Origin: JBBDMC01 sp963826055
Lineage (GTDB): Bacteria > Pseudomonadota > Alphaproteobacteria > Rhizobiales > Kaistiaceae
Reading direction: 5' to 3'
DNA length: 64,000 bases
Assembly: GCA_963826055.1 (NCBI GenBank)
Contig: CAWGVO010000005.1
Span: forward strand, 1 to 64,000
This document shows, piece after piece, positions 1-8,657 of this stretch (position 1 is its first letter; every line of letters starts with the position of its first letter). The translations under genes were made by a program, and so were the position numbers. The notes beneath the pieces are model-generated. The model saw only the letters and a program-made list of their open reading frames with translations, did not search any database and was not told the origin of the DNA.

Positions 1-225
1 TCGCCGATCAGGATGGCGGCACCAACGGTCAGCGTCGGCGTGATTGCCAGAAACGCCACCGGTGCCGATGACGTGCAACCCCGAATGAATGATGCCGCCG
101 GGATGACCATAAGTGCCCTTGTTGGTGACCTGGTATTTCGTCTGCAGGGGGTAGTCGCAGACGAAATGCTTGACCTCGAGAATGACGAGTACGGCGAATA
201 TTGCCGCGGTAGGTCCGGTCACCAT
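1..225 (-). CDS. DUF3307 membrane protein, N-terminal part, frameshifted and cut by window edge
   Basis: Partial gene running off the left edge. From ATG at 225 (GTG at 228 also possible) the product has a hydrophobic start, then HFVCDYPLQTKYQ, NKGTYGHPGG and HSGLHVIGT. This is the N-terminal signature of the DUF3307 integral membrane family, whose function is unknown. Around 57-66 the frame must slip by one base: the expected hydrophobic continuation AFLAITPTLTVGAAILIG lies in the neighbouring frame, while the current frame becomes a non-family sequence rich in polar residues. The gene lies about 100 bases downstream of the cyclase gene on the same strand and could be co-transcribed. Family assignment is from motif recognition only; the C-terminal half is not visible. 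Confidence 0.6.
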   Translation of the reverse strand, partial: MVTGPTAAIFAVLVILEVKHFVCDYPLQTKYQVTNKGTYGHPGGIIHSGLHVIGTGGVSGNHADADRWCRHPDRR

Positions 226-330
226 CACCCCCAGTTCGCCCCGCCCTCGTGGAGGCGTGTTTACACCCGTAGCACCATCGCCCGGTGTGACGTGCTTCAC
301 ACCGCCATCCCTTCCAATTGGTTTCCGTCC

Positions 331-2549
331 CTATTTTGAGGTCGCGGTATAGGTGCCGTCCCAGTCGGGCGGCGGCGGATTTGGCGCCACTCGGCGATCC
401 GCTCACGGTAGACCGCGTAGAACCCGCTGAGTCCCTCGATGCCGGCGCCCTCGCACTCGCCGATCGCCGCCTCGGCGCCGTCCGAGTCTTGCCGGCGATA
501 GGCGGCGAGCATGGCCTGATGGCGCGCCAGCAGCTCCTCGCCGGAGGCGCCGCTGGCACCGAACACCTCCATCGGCGAGTAGATGCGGGTCGGCTGCGCT
601 CGCCCCTTGACCCGCATCATGTCAAGCTCGATCGCCGCCACGCCGTTCAGCCGCTCCAGCGTCTGCTCGCCAATGACGATCGGCACCCCGTATGCTTTGG
701 ACAGCCCTTCGAAGCGCGAGGCGATGTTGACGTTGTCACCGATCGCCGAATAGTGAACCGCTGCGAGGAGCCGAGATTGCCCACGCAAACCTCGCCCGAG
801 TTGACGCCGATGCCGATGCGCACCTGGTCGTACGGGCGGCCGCGGCTTCCGCCTGCTTGCGCCATGTCTTGTTGAGGTCCTCCATCTTGGCGATCATCGC
901 CAGCGCCGAGCGGCAGGCATGGGCGGCATGGTCGGGGTCGTCGAGCGGCGCGTTCCAGAACGCCATGATCGCGTCGCCGATGTACTTGTCGATGGTGCCG
1001 CGGTTGGTGAGGATGATCTCGGAGAGCGGCGTCAGCAGGCTGTTGATGAAGCTGGTCAGCTCGTGCGCGTTCAGTTTCTCCGACAGCGTGGTGAAATTGC
1101 GCACGTCGCAGAACAGGAGCGTCACCTCCCGCACCACGCCGCCGAGTTCCAGCTTTTCCGGATGGGAGATGATCTCGTCCACCACCGTCGGCGACACGTA
1201 GTAGCTGAACGCCCGGCGCACCTCGCCGCGCTGCTGTTCCACCCGCCGGTAGACTTCCGTCGTTCCCGCCGCCACCAGGATGAACAGCGCCAGCGCCGGG
1301 TAGGACGGATCGAGCAGCAGCCCGGCCTGGCTGTAGGCGCCCCAGCCGCCGATCGCCAGCGTCGCCATCACCGACAGGCCGAGCACCGCGGCGTGGACGG
1401 CGCTGATCGTCGGCAGGATCGCGAGAGTGCGATGCCGAGCACGATCATGATCGCGAGCTCGAGCGCGCGCGCATAATCCGGGCGGGTAAGCGACAGGCCG
1501 CCCTGCTGTTCGGCGATGATCTGCTCGATCGCCTGGGCATGGACCTCGACACCGGGGATCGAGGCGTCGAGCGGCGTCGCCCTCAGGTCGATGAGGCCCG
1601 GCGCGCTGGTCCCCACCAGGATGATCCGCCCGGACACCTCTTCGGGATCGTCCTCGCCGGCGAGCACTTTCCACGCCGGGATGAACGAGGCCCGGTTCGA
1701 CGGTCGGAACCTCAGCCAGATGCCGCCGTCGGCGTCGGTCGGCACCTCCATGGCGCCGACCTTGATGTGGTTGAGTTCGGTCTGCTGGCCGTACGCGGTC
1801 TCGCCGCTGGCGTTCGACGACTTCAGCACATAAGTGCCGGCCCCCTGCGCCACCCTCAGCGCCTCGGTGGTGAGCGTCGGGATGTACTGGTCGCCGATCC
1901 GGTAGATCAGCGGAATACGCCGGATGACCTGGTCACGGTCGGGTATCCAGTTGATCGAACCGATGCCGGCCGCGGCCGCATCCAGTTCCGGCAGGTTCAC
2001 GTTGGCGCCGGGAAACGCCGGAACGAACGGCTTCGGGTCGTCGCCGGCGACCGCGAACCCGGCCTTGGGTGGCGGCGGCGGCGTCGGCCGCTGTGACAGC
2101 GCCGTCGCCAGCACCGTCGGTGACGCGGCGATCGCCTTGGCCAGGATCGCGTCGTGGCTCGCCTGGCCGGCGATCAGCGGCCCGACGACGGCCTGCTCCG
2201 CCGGCGTCATCAGCTTGAGGGCCTGCTCCGGCGACGTGCGGTCGGGCTCGGCGAACAGGATGTCGAAGGAGACCACCGCGGCGCCCTGTTCCGTCAGCCG
2301 GCCCAGCAGGTCGGCGATCGTGGTACGCGACCACGGCCACTGCCCGACACGCGACAGCGACTCCTCGTCGATGTCCACGATCCTCACCGGCAGGCTGGGG
2401 TCGTACTTTTGCGGCGACAGCTTCTGGTACGAATCGAACGCGATCAGGCGCAGGGCCTGGACGAAGAACGGATCGACGATCCTGAGCGCGGTCGCCCCGG
2501 CCAGGATGGCAACCATGAGAATCACGTAGAATGGGCTGGCGCGGAGCAT
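331..2549 (-). CDS. CHASE2-domain class III adenylate/guanylate cyclase (frameshifted)
   Basis: Membrane-bound class III nucleotide cyclase that would make cyclic nucleotide in response to an extracytoplasmic signal. ATG at 2549. The N-terminus is a membrane helix followed by a large CHASE2 sensor (roughly residues 30-350, with VRIVDIDEESL and GQWPWSRTTIADLL), then about two or three membrane helices. The cyclase catalytic domain follows: LLFCDVRNFTTLSEKL, TIDKYIGDAIMAFWNAP, VRIGIGVNSGEVCVGNLGS and IGDNVNIASRFEGL. Both metal aspartates are present. It is split by four apparent one-base shifts near 1421-1428, 840-850, 760-770 and 375-395. After the last, the natural C-terminus PPPPDWDGTYTATSK and stop at 331-333 reappear. 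About 739 residues when repaired, a normal length. Divergent from nagA. Probably intact in the organism. Confidence 0.85.
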
Positions 2550-2697
2550 CAACGGTCCTGCGGCGCGAACGGGCCGCCAGTATCGCGGCGGCGGCGGGCG
2601 GCCTCAACACCCCGCGATCAGGTCCGAAGCGGGCCCGGAGGCTTGTGGCGCGCGCAATTGCTATCATGGCAGGCGACCGACAGGAACGGGGAACGGG

Positions 2698-3849
2698 ATG
2701 GCCGCCGAGGCACTAACCGGGGCACGCATTTTCGACGGCACCAGCCTGATCGACGGGGCGGCGGTTCTCATCGACGCCGGCCGCATCGTCGCGGTGGTGC
2801 CGGCCGACGGCGTACCGGCGGGCTTTGGCCGCCGCGCCTGCGCCGGACTGATCGCCCCGGGATTCATCGATTGCCAGGTGAACGGCGGCGGCGGGGTTCT
2901 GTTCAACGACGAGAGGACCGTCGGCGGCATCGCCGCCATCGGCGCCGCCCACCGCCGCTTCGGCACCACCGGATTCCTGCCGACGTTCATCACCGACGAC
3001 CGTGCCCGCATGGCGGAGGCCGTCACCGCCGCCGCCGACGCCATGACCGCCCGCGTTCCCGGCCTCATCGGCGTTCACCTCGAGGGACCGTTCATCAACC
3101 CCGACCGCCGGGGCGTTCACGACGCGCGGTTCGTCCGGCCGATCGAGGAGGCGGACATCGCCCTCATCAGCGGGTTCACCGCCGGTCGCATGCTGGTGAC
3201 TCTGGCGCCGGAAGCGGTTCCACCGGCAGCCGTCGCCCGCCTGTCGCAGGCTGGCGCGATCGTCTCGGCCGGACACACCACGGCCGACCCCGAAACCATC
3301 GCCGCCGCCCGTGCCGCGGGCCTCACCGGCTTCACCCATCTCTTCAACGCCATGCCGCCGCTCGCCGGCCGGGCCCCCGGACCGGTCGGCGCCGCTCTCG
3401 ACGACCCCGATTGCTGGGCGAGCCTGATCATCGATCTCCACCACGTTTCGGCCGTGAGCTTGCGTGTGGCGATCGCCGCCAGGGGATGGCAGCGCACGAT
3501 GCTGGTCACCGATGCCATGCCGCTGGTCGGCACCGACGCCGCGGAATTCGCCCTCCTCGGCCGCCGGATCGTCCGCCGCCACGGGCGCCTCACCACCGGG
3601 GACGGCACCCTCGCCGGATCCGATCTCGACATGGCGACGGCCGTCCGCAACGCCGTCACCCGCCTCGGTCTGCCGCTCGAGGCAGCCCTGCACATGGCCT
3701 CCGGCGGTCCGGCCGCGTTCCTCGGCCTCGGCCATGAACTCGGCCGCATCGCGCCCGGATACCGCGCCAACCTTGTGCTCCTCGACGACAACCTGATGGT
3801 CACCGGGACATGGATCGACGGCATCGCCGCAGATCGCGCGACGAAATAG
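2698..3849 (+). CDS. nagA: N-acetylglucosamine-6-phosphate deacetylase
   Basis: Hydrolyses GlcNAc-6-phosphate to glucosamine-6-phosphate and acetate in amino-sugar and peptidoglycan recycling; cytoplasmic. The 383-residue product has the full amidohydrolase-superfamily pattern: APGFIDCQVNGGGG (about 53-66), HLEGPF with the metal glutamate (127-132), SAGHTTAD with a metal histidine (190-197), THLFNAMPPL (213-222), DLHHV (246-250) and VTDAMP with the catalytic aspartate (D272). Length and motif order match NagA; no break is seen. ATG at 2698 follows a GGAACGGGGAACGGG purine stretch. It stands alone, divergent from the cyclase gene. No nagB or sugar transporter is next to it, so it may serve cell-wall recycling rather than chitin uptake (inference). 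Confidence 0.93.
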   Translation: MAAEALTGARIFDGTSLIDGAAVLIDAGRIVAVVPADGVPAGFGRRACAGLIAPGFIDCQVNGGGGVLFNDERTVGGIAAIGAAHRRFGTTGFLPTFITDDRARMAEAVTAAADAMTARVPGLIGVHLEGPFINPDRRGVHDARFVRPIEEADIALISGFTAGRMLVTLAPEAVPPAAVARLSQAGAIVSAGHTTADPETIAAARAAGLTGFTHLFNAMPPLAGRAPGPVGAALDDPDCWASLIIDLHHVSAVSLRVAIAARGWQRTMLVTDAMPLVGTDAAEFALLGRRIVRRHGRLTTGDGTLAGSDLDMATAVRNAVTRLGLPLEAALHMASGGPAAFLGLGHELGRIAPGYRANLVLLDDNLMVTGTWIDGIAADRATK

Positions 3850-3977
3850 TCGCAATGTCGCATTCACAATTCATTCTCGCTTAAGCGAAGGTGAACAACC
3901 TCACAGGCGCCGTAGCGGCCGGAAATCGGTTCGCTATATTGCGACCAGATTCACGCATCGCTAACGGAGGTGCACTC

Positions 3978-4808
3978 GTGAAAATTCGTATTGTTGCCAT
4001 GGTCGCGATGGTTGCGACCGTTGCCGGCCTCGCCCCGGCGCTCGCGGCCGATCCGGCTGGCGAGGCGGTTGCCGTCACACCTGCCGCCAGCGCCAGCGGC
4101 GTCGTCGGCTCCCGCACCCTTGCCACGCACGGTTCGGTGTACATGGGCGACCTTGTCACCACCGATGCCGGCGGCCAGGCCCAGCTGAAGTTCCGCGACG
4201 ACACCCGCATGATCGTCGGTCCCAACTCGCAGATGACCATCGACAAGTTCATCTATGCGGGCGACGGCACCGCGAAGCAGGTTACGTTGGAGGCCACCCG
4301 CGGGGTGTTCCGCTTCATCACCGGCAACAGCCCCAAGCCCGCGTACCTGATTGACACGCCGGTGGCGACCATTGGCGCCCGCGGCTCCCACGGCGACATT
4401 ATCCTGCCCGGCGATGGCACCATCAGCGTCGTCTTCTACAGCGAGAACGGCGTCCAGCCGGACGAGCACGGGCTCTATGTCTGCGACAAGCCGACAACCG
4501 GCCGCCGCAAATGCGTCGAGCTGACCAAGGAATGCTCTTTCGTCACCTTCGCTCCCGGCCAGGACCCGGTTTTCACGACGAACGCCTACGACCGGGCCCG
4601 GAAGATGGGCGCCATCGGCTTCGCGTTCAATCGCGGCATCGCCGGCGACGAATTCCGCGTGAATTCCGGGCCGTGCAACAGCCGCGACTATTTCCAGCCA
4701 AGCCACCTCAATGAGGAAGCAGCACCCCCGCCGCAGGAGTCCAGCGAACCGCCGGTGGAGTGTGACGGCGAATGTGGCGGCGACAACGGCGGTGATATCT
4801 TCTATTGA
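3978..4808 (+). CDS. Exported FecR-domain protein
   Basis: Start chosen at GTG 3978 because GGAGG (3966-3970) sits seven bases before it and a clean signal peptide follows (VKIRIVAMVAMVATVAGLA, cleavage near ALA-AD). The body holds a FecR domain: VGSRTLATHGSVYMGDLVTT, QLKFRDDTRMIVGPNS, GVFRFITGNS and DTPVATIGARGS. FecR domains occur in anti-sigma regulators and in exported structural proteins. Here no sigma factor gene is adjacent and there is no N-terminal anti-sigma helix bundle, so a secreted or periplasmic role is more likely. After the domain come several cysteines (VCDKP, RKCVELTKECSF) and an acidic Gly/Cys-rich tail (ECDGECGGDNGGD). Function unknown. Convergent with the TerC-like gene. 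Confidence 0.75.
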   Translation: MKIRIVAMVAMVATVAGLAPALAADPAGEAVAVTPAASASGVVGSRTLATHGSVYMGDLVTTDAGGQAQLKFRDDTRMIVGPNSQMTIDKFIYAGDGTAKQVTLEATRGVFRFITGNSPKPAYLIDTPVATIGARGSHGDIILPGDGTISVVFYSENGVQPDEHGLYVCDKPTTGRRKCVELTKECSFVTFAPGQDPVFTTNAYDRARKMGAIGFAFNRGIAGDEFRVNSGPCNSRDYFQPSHLNEEAAPPPQESSEPPVECDGECGGDNGGDIFY

Positions 4809-4838
4809 TTGACGAATACCCCGTTTCCACCGGGAAGT

Positions 4839-4866
4839 AAGCGCGCGGGGTCCGCCCTGCGCGCTT
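4839..4866. terminator. Possible bidirectional terminator stem-loop
   Basis: Between the convergent FecR-domain and TerC-like genes, AAGCGCGC and GCGCGCTT form an inverted repeat extended by GGG/CCC with one mismatch. No long T tract follows on either strand, so this is a structural guess based on position and stem strength. Confidence 0.35.
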
Positions 4867-4880
4867 CGTTCGTCCGGCCG

Positions 4881-5546
4881 CTACGTCCGGTCCTTCCGCG
4901 CCATGCGGATACCCCAGCCGAGGGCGAGGACCAGAACCGCTCCGGCGCCAGCGACCACCGGCAGGCTTACCAGCGAGCTGAGCACCGGATGGACCGCGGT
5001 ATCGACGCCGAAGGTTTCGCCGCCGATCCAGCCGAGAAAGCCCGACCCCGCCCACACCACGATCGGGAAGCGCCGGATCGCTTCAACGATCAGCGTGCTG
5101 CCGCCGATGACGATCGGTACCGATAGCGCCAGGCCGATGATGATGAGAACGAACGAGCCGTGCGCCACCGCGGCGATGGCGACCACGTTGTCGAGACTCA
5201 TGACGATATCGGCCAGCATGATCGTACCGACCGCCCTGACGAGCGACTCGTGGCCGTGGATCGAATCCTCGCTGGCTTCGTCGTCGATGAGAAGCTTCAC
5301 CGCGATGACCAGGAGCAGCAGGCCGCCGATCGCCCGCGCGTACGGCAGGAAGAGGATTTCCGACAGTCCCAGCGTGAAGGCGATGCGCAAGAGCACCGCG
5401 GCCCCGGCACCGAGCACGATCCCCATGCTGCGCTCGCGGCCCTTGAGCGACCGGCAGGCGAGCGCGATCACCATCGCGTTGTCGCCGGAAAGAACGATGT
5501 TGATCCAGATGATCTGGAGGAGTGCAGCGCCCGTTGCAAGTTCCAT
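4881..5546 (-). CDS. TerC-family (YjbE/YkoY-type) integral membrane protein
   Basis: Seven-helix membrane protein of the TerC family, whose better studied members export manganese or other divalent metal. The 221-residue product has both family signatures: NIVLSGDNAMVIALACRSL near residue 17 and DIVMSLDNVVAIAAVAHG near residue 112. Each carries the intramembrane D-N pair. A short acidic/His stretch (DDEASEDSIHGHESL) lies between the two halves. Length fits the YjbE subgroup. ATG at 5546. In Bacillus and enterobacteria such genes are often controlled by the yybP-ykoY Mn riboswitch; the 200 bases upstream here show no convincing copy. Substrate is therefore inferred from family only. Confidence 0.83.
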   Translation of the reverse strand: MELATGAALLQIIWINIVLSGDNAMVIALACRSLKGRERSMGIVLGAGAAVLLRIAFTLGLSEILFLPYARAIGGLLLLVIAVKLLIDDEASEDSIHGHESLVRAVGTIMLADIVMSLDNVVAIAAVAHGSFVLIIIGLALSVPIVIGGSTLIVEAIRRFPIVVWAGSGFLGWIGGETFGVDTAVHPVLSSLVSLPVVAGAGAVLVLALGWGIRMARKDRT

Positions 5547-5754
5547 TAGCTTAATTCTGACTTCCCTCGCCGGGCGCGCGCGCCGCTCTCGCGCCTCGTC
5601 TTAGCAGCCTCCGGCGCCTGGCGACAAATCGTCCAGGCGGCAATCGGTCCGGCCTTCCTGAAACCCCCCCCCGGCGCGGCGCAACTCCCGTTTCCCCCGG
5701 TAACGCGTATATTTCTCGTGCAGAATCCCGTGGGCTGACCTCGCCGCGCCCCGC

Positions 5755-6441
5755 CTAGACTACGACGACCTCAAGGTCGCCGACGCCATCGACGCGGCCA
5801 AACATGCGGTCGCCGCGCTCGACGGCGGCGACGCCCGAGGGGGTGCCGGAGAAGATGAGGTCGCCGGGCGCCAGCGTGAACAGGCCGGACAGGTAGCTGA
5901 TCATTTCCGGCACTTTCCAGATCATCTGCTCGAGGTCGCCGGTCTGCCGCCGTTCCCCGTTGACGTCGAGCCAGATCGCGCCGGCTGACGGGTGGCCGAT
6001 GGCGCTCGCCGCCACCAGCGGCGAACAGGGCGCCGACGCCTCGAACGCCTTGCCGATTTCCCACGGCCGGCCCATGTCCTTCGCCCTGCCCTGCAGATCG
6101 CGCCGGGTCATGTCGAGACCGACCGCGTAGCCAAAGACGCAGTCGAGCGCCGCCTCCGGCGCGATATTCGTGCCGCCGCTCGCCAGCGCCACCACCATCT
6201 CGATCTCGTGATGCACGTCGCTGGTCGCCGGCGGGTAAGGGAACTTGCCGGTCGTCACCAGGTTGTCGGGGTTCTTCTGGAAGAAGAACGGCGGCTCCTT
6301 GTTCGGATCGTGCCCCATTTCGACCGCGTGGGCGGCGTAGTTGCGCCCAACGCAATAGATGCGATGCACCGGGAATAGCACCGACGAGCCGCGAACCGGC
6401 AGCGTCGCCAAGGCGGGCGGCGGGAACAGATATTGTGTCAT
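5755..6441 (-). CDS. Fumarylacetoacetate hydrolase (FAH) family protein, fumarylpyruvate hydrolase-like
   Basis: Soluble metal-dependent hydrolase or isomerase acting on a 2,4-dioxo or 2-oxo acid. The 228-residue product shows the compact FAH fold: VGRNYAAHAVEMGH (about 31-44), NPDNLVT, HHEIEMVVALAS with the metal glutamates (about 77-88), FGYAVGLDMTRRDLQ with the metal aspartate, KAFEASAP, and near the end LAPGDLIFSGTPSGVAAV. These features match the short bacterial group that includes fumarylpyruvate hydrolase of gentisate/aromatic breakdown. No gentisate pathway genes are adjacent, so the substrate is not fixed. Complete and unbroken; ATG at 6441. It stands alone on the minus strand. Confidence 0.85.
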   Translation of the reverse strand: MTQYLFPPPALATLPVRGSSVLFPVHRIYCVGRNYAAHAVEMGHDPNKEPPFFFQKNPDNLVTTGKFPYPPATSDVHHEIEMVVALASGGTNIAPEAALDCVFGYAVGLDMTRRDLQGRAKDMGRPWEIGKAFEASAPCSPLVAASAIGHPSAGAIWLDVNGERRQTGDLEQMIWKVPEMISYLSGLFTLAPGDLIFSGTPSGVAAVERGDRMFGRVDGVGDLEVVVV

Positions 6442-6599
6442 GATGGTTTCACAAGACGGAAGGGAAGACGAACGCTGCGCCCGCGTCCTCCTTCAGGAAC
6501 GGGAGCCGGAGATCTGGTAGCACGAGGCGATCGCCGACTCCATCACCCGTGGCGGACCCTCGACGATCCGACGCGCGAGGCCACGGCGGGGTAGCCGCG

Positions 6600-7181
6600 T
6601 CAGTAGCCCGAGGCCTCCGGCGAGCTCATGGCAGTGGCGAACGCCGCGCCCGTCTTCAGACGATGTGCCGGCGTGTAGGCGAGAGGACCGGCCGCCACCG
6701 CGGCGGGATCGTCGAGGGCGTCCACAAGTTTGGCACCGATCTCGGCGTCGTCACCACCACCGACTTGATCGGAACCGGAGACCGGCGCCGACGTCTCGTC
6801 GGCGAACAGCGGGTCGCTCGCCGGCGGCGTCGCGACCTCGTAGGACGCACCCTCGAAGCGCGCGAGGCCCGGCATGACAATGCTGCCCTGCGACAGCTCG
6901 GCGAGTATCGCCTCCGACAGCTCTATCCGTGAAAAGTCGTTGCGCAGCGGCACCGGCCTTTCCAGATCGGCACTCGGCATCTCGGTTGGAGGAAGCCGCC
7001 TCGCCGGCACCGCCGGATCGACCACCCGCATCGCTGCTTCGACCACCTGAACGCTGGTGTGTTGCACTGGCGGCGGCATCGGTTGCTCGCCGCGTGCCAG
7101 CGCATGAACGCCCGCCGCGCCAAATCCGAAGATCGTCAGCAGGCGCAGAACCGGCGCGAATTCTGAAAGCCATTTCCTCAT
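6600..7181 (-). CDS. Small membrane-anchored hypothetical protein
   Basis: Not recognised. ATG at 7181 is preferred over a longer upstream reading because it places a basic stretch (MRKWLSEF) directly before one hydrophobic segment (LRLLTIFGFGAAGVHAL), a signal peptide or single membrane anchor. The rest (193 residues in all) is Pro/Ala-rich and acidic with no clear domain and ends ATAMSSPEASGY. Codon use is like that of its neighbours. It is divergent from the glycosyltransferase gene at 7408 across a 226-base, lower-GC intergenic region that probably holds promoters for both. Role unknown; the region after it (6442-6599) shows nothing recognisable. Confidence 0.5.
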   Translation of the reverse strand: MRKWLSEFAPVLRLLTIFGFGAAGVHALARGEQPMPPPVQHTSVQVVEAAMRVVDPAVPARRLPPTEMPSADLERPVPLRNDFSRIELSEAILAELSQGSIVMPGLARFEGASYEVATPPASDPLFADETSAPVSGSDQVGGGDDAEIGAKLVDALDDPAAVAAGPLAYTPAHRLKTGAAFATAMSSPEASGY

Positions 7182-7407
7182 GTCGCACCCCGCACTAGTT
7201 CGACAATTAGCGTTGAGAGGATCGAAAGTAAAACCAAAGATGTGGCACCGAATAAATCTTACGACGTATTCGACAAACTCTTGCCGCCTCAATCTCGCCA
7301 AGAATTCGGCGCTTTCTTGAGCCGCGATTTGAGTATTCTTACCCGGCTTTCAGGCAAAAATATGAAGGTCTGAACCCGGGGTTGCGGGTCATCCAGGGGG
7401 TCACAGC

Positions 7408-8613
7408 GTGAAAATTCTGTTGGTGAATCAAGCCCATCCCTTGTTCGGAGGACCGGGCGGGGCTGAGCGCTCCGTAAAGAATCTTGCCGAAGGTCTCGCC
7501 CAGCGCGGCCACGATATAACCAGCCTCGCCATGGCGCAGAACGGCGATACCGGCCACCTCACCGAGAACGGCATTCACAGCGAACATCGCATCGCCGGCG
7601 TCCAGACGATCCTTTTCGGCAAGGTCAAGCGGCAACCCACCGAGGTGGAGATGATGATCGACGTCATCGACCGCCGCGCTCCCGACGTCGTCCACACCAA
7701 CACGTTCTGGCACAACGCCGAACTGTGGCGGGAACTCGCGGCCCGCCGCGTGCCGATCGTGCATACGTTGCGCGAGTACAAGCTTGCCTGCGCCAACAAC
7801 ATGCACCAGGCGGGCGACAACTGCGCCGACATCTGCGAGGCCTGCCTGCTGCGCGCCCGCAAGAACCAGGTGCAAAGCGAACTCGTCTCGTCCGTCGTCG
7901 GGATCAGCCAGTACGTTCTCGACAAACATCTGCGGTTGGGTTTCTTCGGCGGCGTCGCGCAGCGCGCCGTCATTCCAAATTCCGTGCGCGCGATCCCGCC
8001 GGTCATGGCGCCTCCGGCGGCCAACGGGCACCTGCGTCTCGGCTTCCTCGGTCGCCTGCATCCGTCGAAAGGCGTCGACACGCTGATCGACGCCGTTTCC
8101 GCCCGCGCCGACGACAACGTCCGCCTCACGCTCGCCGGAGCCATCCAGGACCGCGGCATTGATCAGCGCCTGGCCTCGATCGAAGGCGACCCGCGTTTCG
8201 AATTTCTGGGCTTTGTCGAACCGGCGCAGTTGTTCACCCGCATCGATGTTCTGGTGGTCCCATCACGCTGGCCGGAACCGTTCGGCCGCGTCGTTGTCGA
8301 GGCCTTCGCCCAGGGGATACCGGTACTCGCCGCCAACCGCGGCGGATTGCCCGAATCGATCGCCGTCGAAAAGACGGGCTGGCTGTTCGATGACGAGACC
8401 GACGACGGTCTGCGCACGGCAATCGATGAGCTAGTCGCCAACCGCTCGGCCATTCCGTCGATGCGCGAGGCGTGCCTGAGTGCCGCTTCCCGCTACAGCC
8501 CGCAGACGATCGCGGCGGAGTACGAGTCGGTCTACGAAAAGGCCCTTCGCGCGCGAACCGGGCGCAACCGTCACCGGGCGCCGGCAACGGCCGGACGCGC
8601 AAGGTCGACCTGA
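7408..8613 (+). CDS. Glycosyltransferase family 4
   Basis: Retaining GT-B glycosyltransferase, cytoplasmic or membrane-associated, expected to add a sugar from an NDP donor to a lipid-linked glycan. The N-terminal Rossmann half starts MKILLVNQAHPLFGGPGGAERSV, with the acceptor-side GG motif. The C-terminal half has RLGFLGRLHPSKGVDTLIDA and the E-x7-E donor motif in SRWPEPFGRVVVEAFAQG. GTG at 7408. A Cys-rich stretch (CANNMHQAGDNC, then CEAC) in the N-terminal half is seen in a subset of GT4 enzymes. About 400 residues, normal length. The next glycosyltransferase begins 44 bases downstream, so the two are likely co-transcribed and work on the same polysaccharide. Confidence 0.88.
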   Translation: MKILLVNQAHPLFGGPGGAERSVKNLAEGLAQRGHDITSLAMAQNGDTGHLTENGIHSEHRIAGVQTILFGKVKRQPTEVEMMIDVIDRRAPDVVHTNTFWHNAELWRELAARRVPIVHTLREYKLACANNMHQAGDNCADICEACLLRARKNQVQSELVSSVVGISQYVLDKHLRLGFFGGVAQRAVIPNSVRAIPPVMAPPAANGHLRLGFLGRLHPSKGVDTLIDAVSARADDNVRLTLAGAIQDRGIDQRLASIEGDPRFEFLGFVEPAQLFTRIDVLVVPSRWPEPFGRVVVEAFAQGIPVLAANRGGLPESIAVEKTGWLFDDETDDGLRTAIDELVANRSAIPSMREACLSAASRYSPQTIAAEYESVYEKALRARTGRNRHRAPATAGRARST

Positions 8614-8657
8614 CCTCGCTGCGCAACTGGGTGAGGCCGCGCCGCGCCAACGGCGCC

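Noticed and set aside
5547..5754. Possible yybP-ykoY manganese riboswitch before the TerC-like gene
   Set aside because: A weak GGGAGTTGCG-like string exists on the minus strand, but the conserved 3' element and paired helices were not found.
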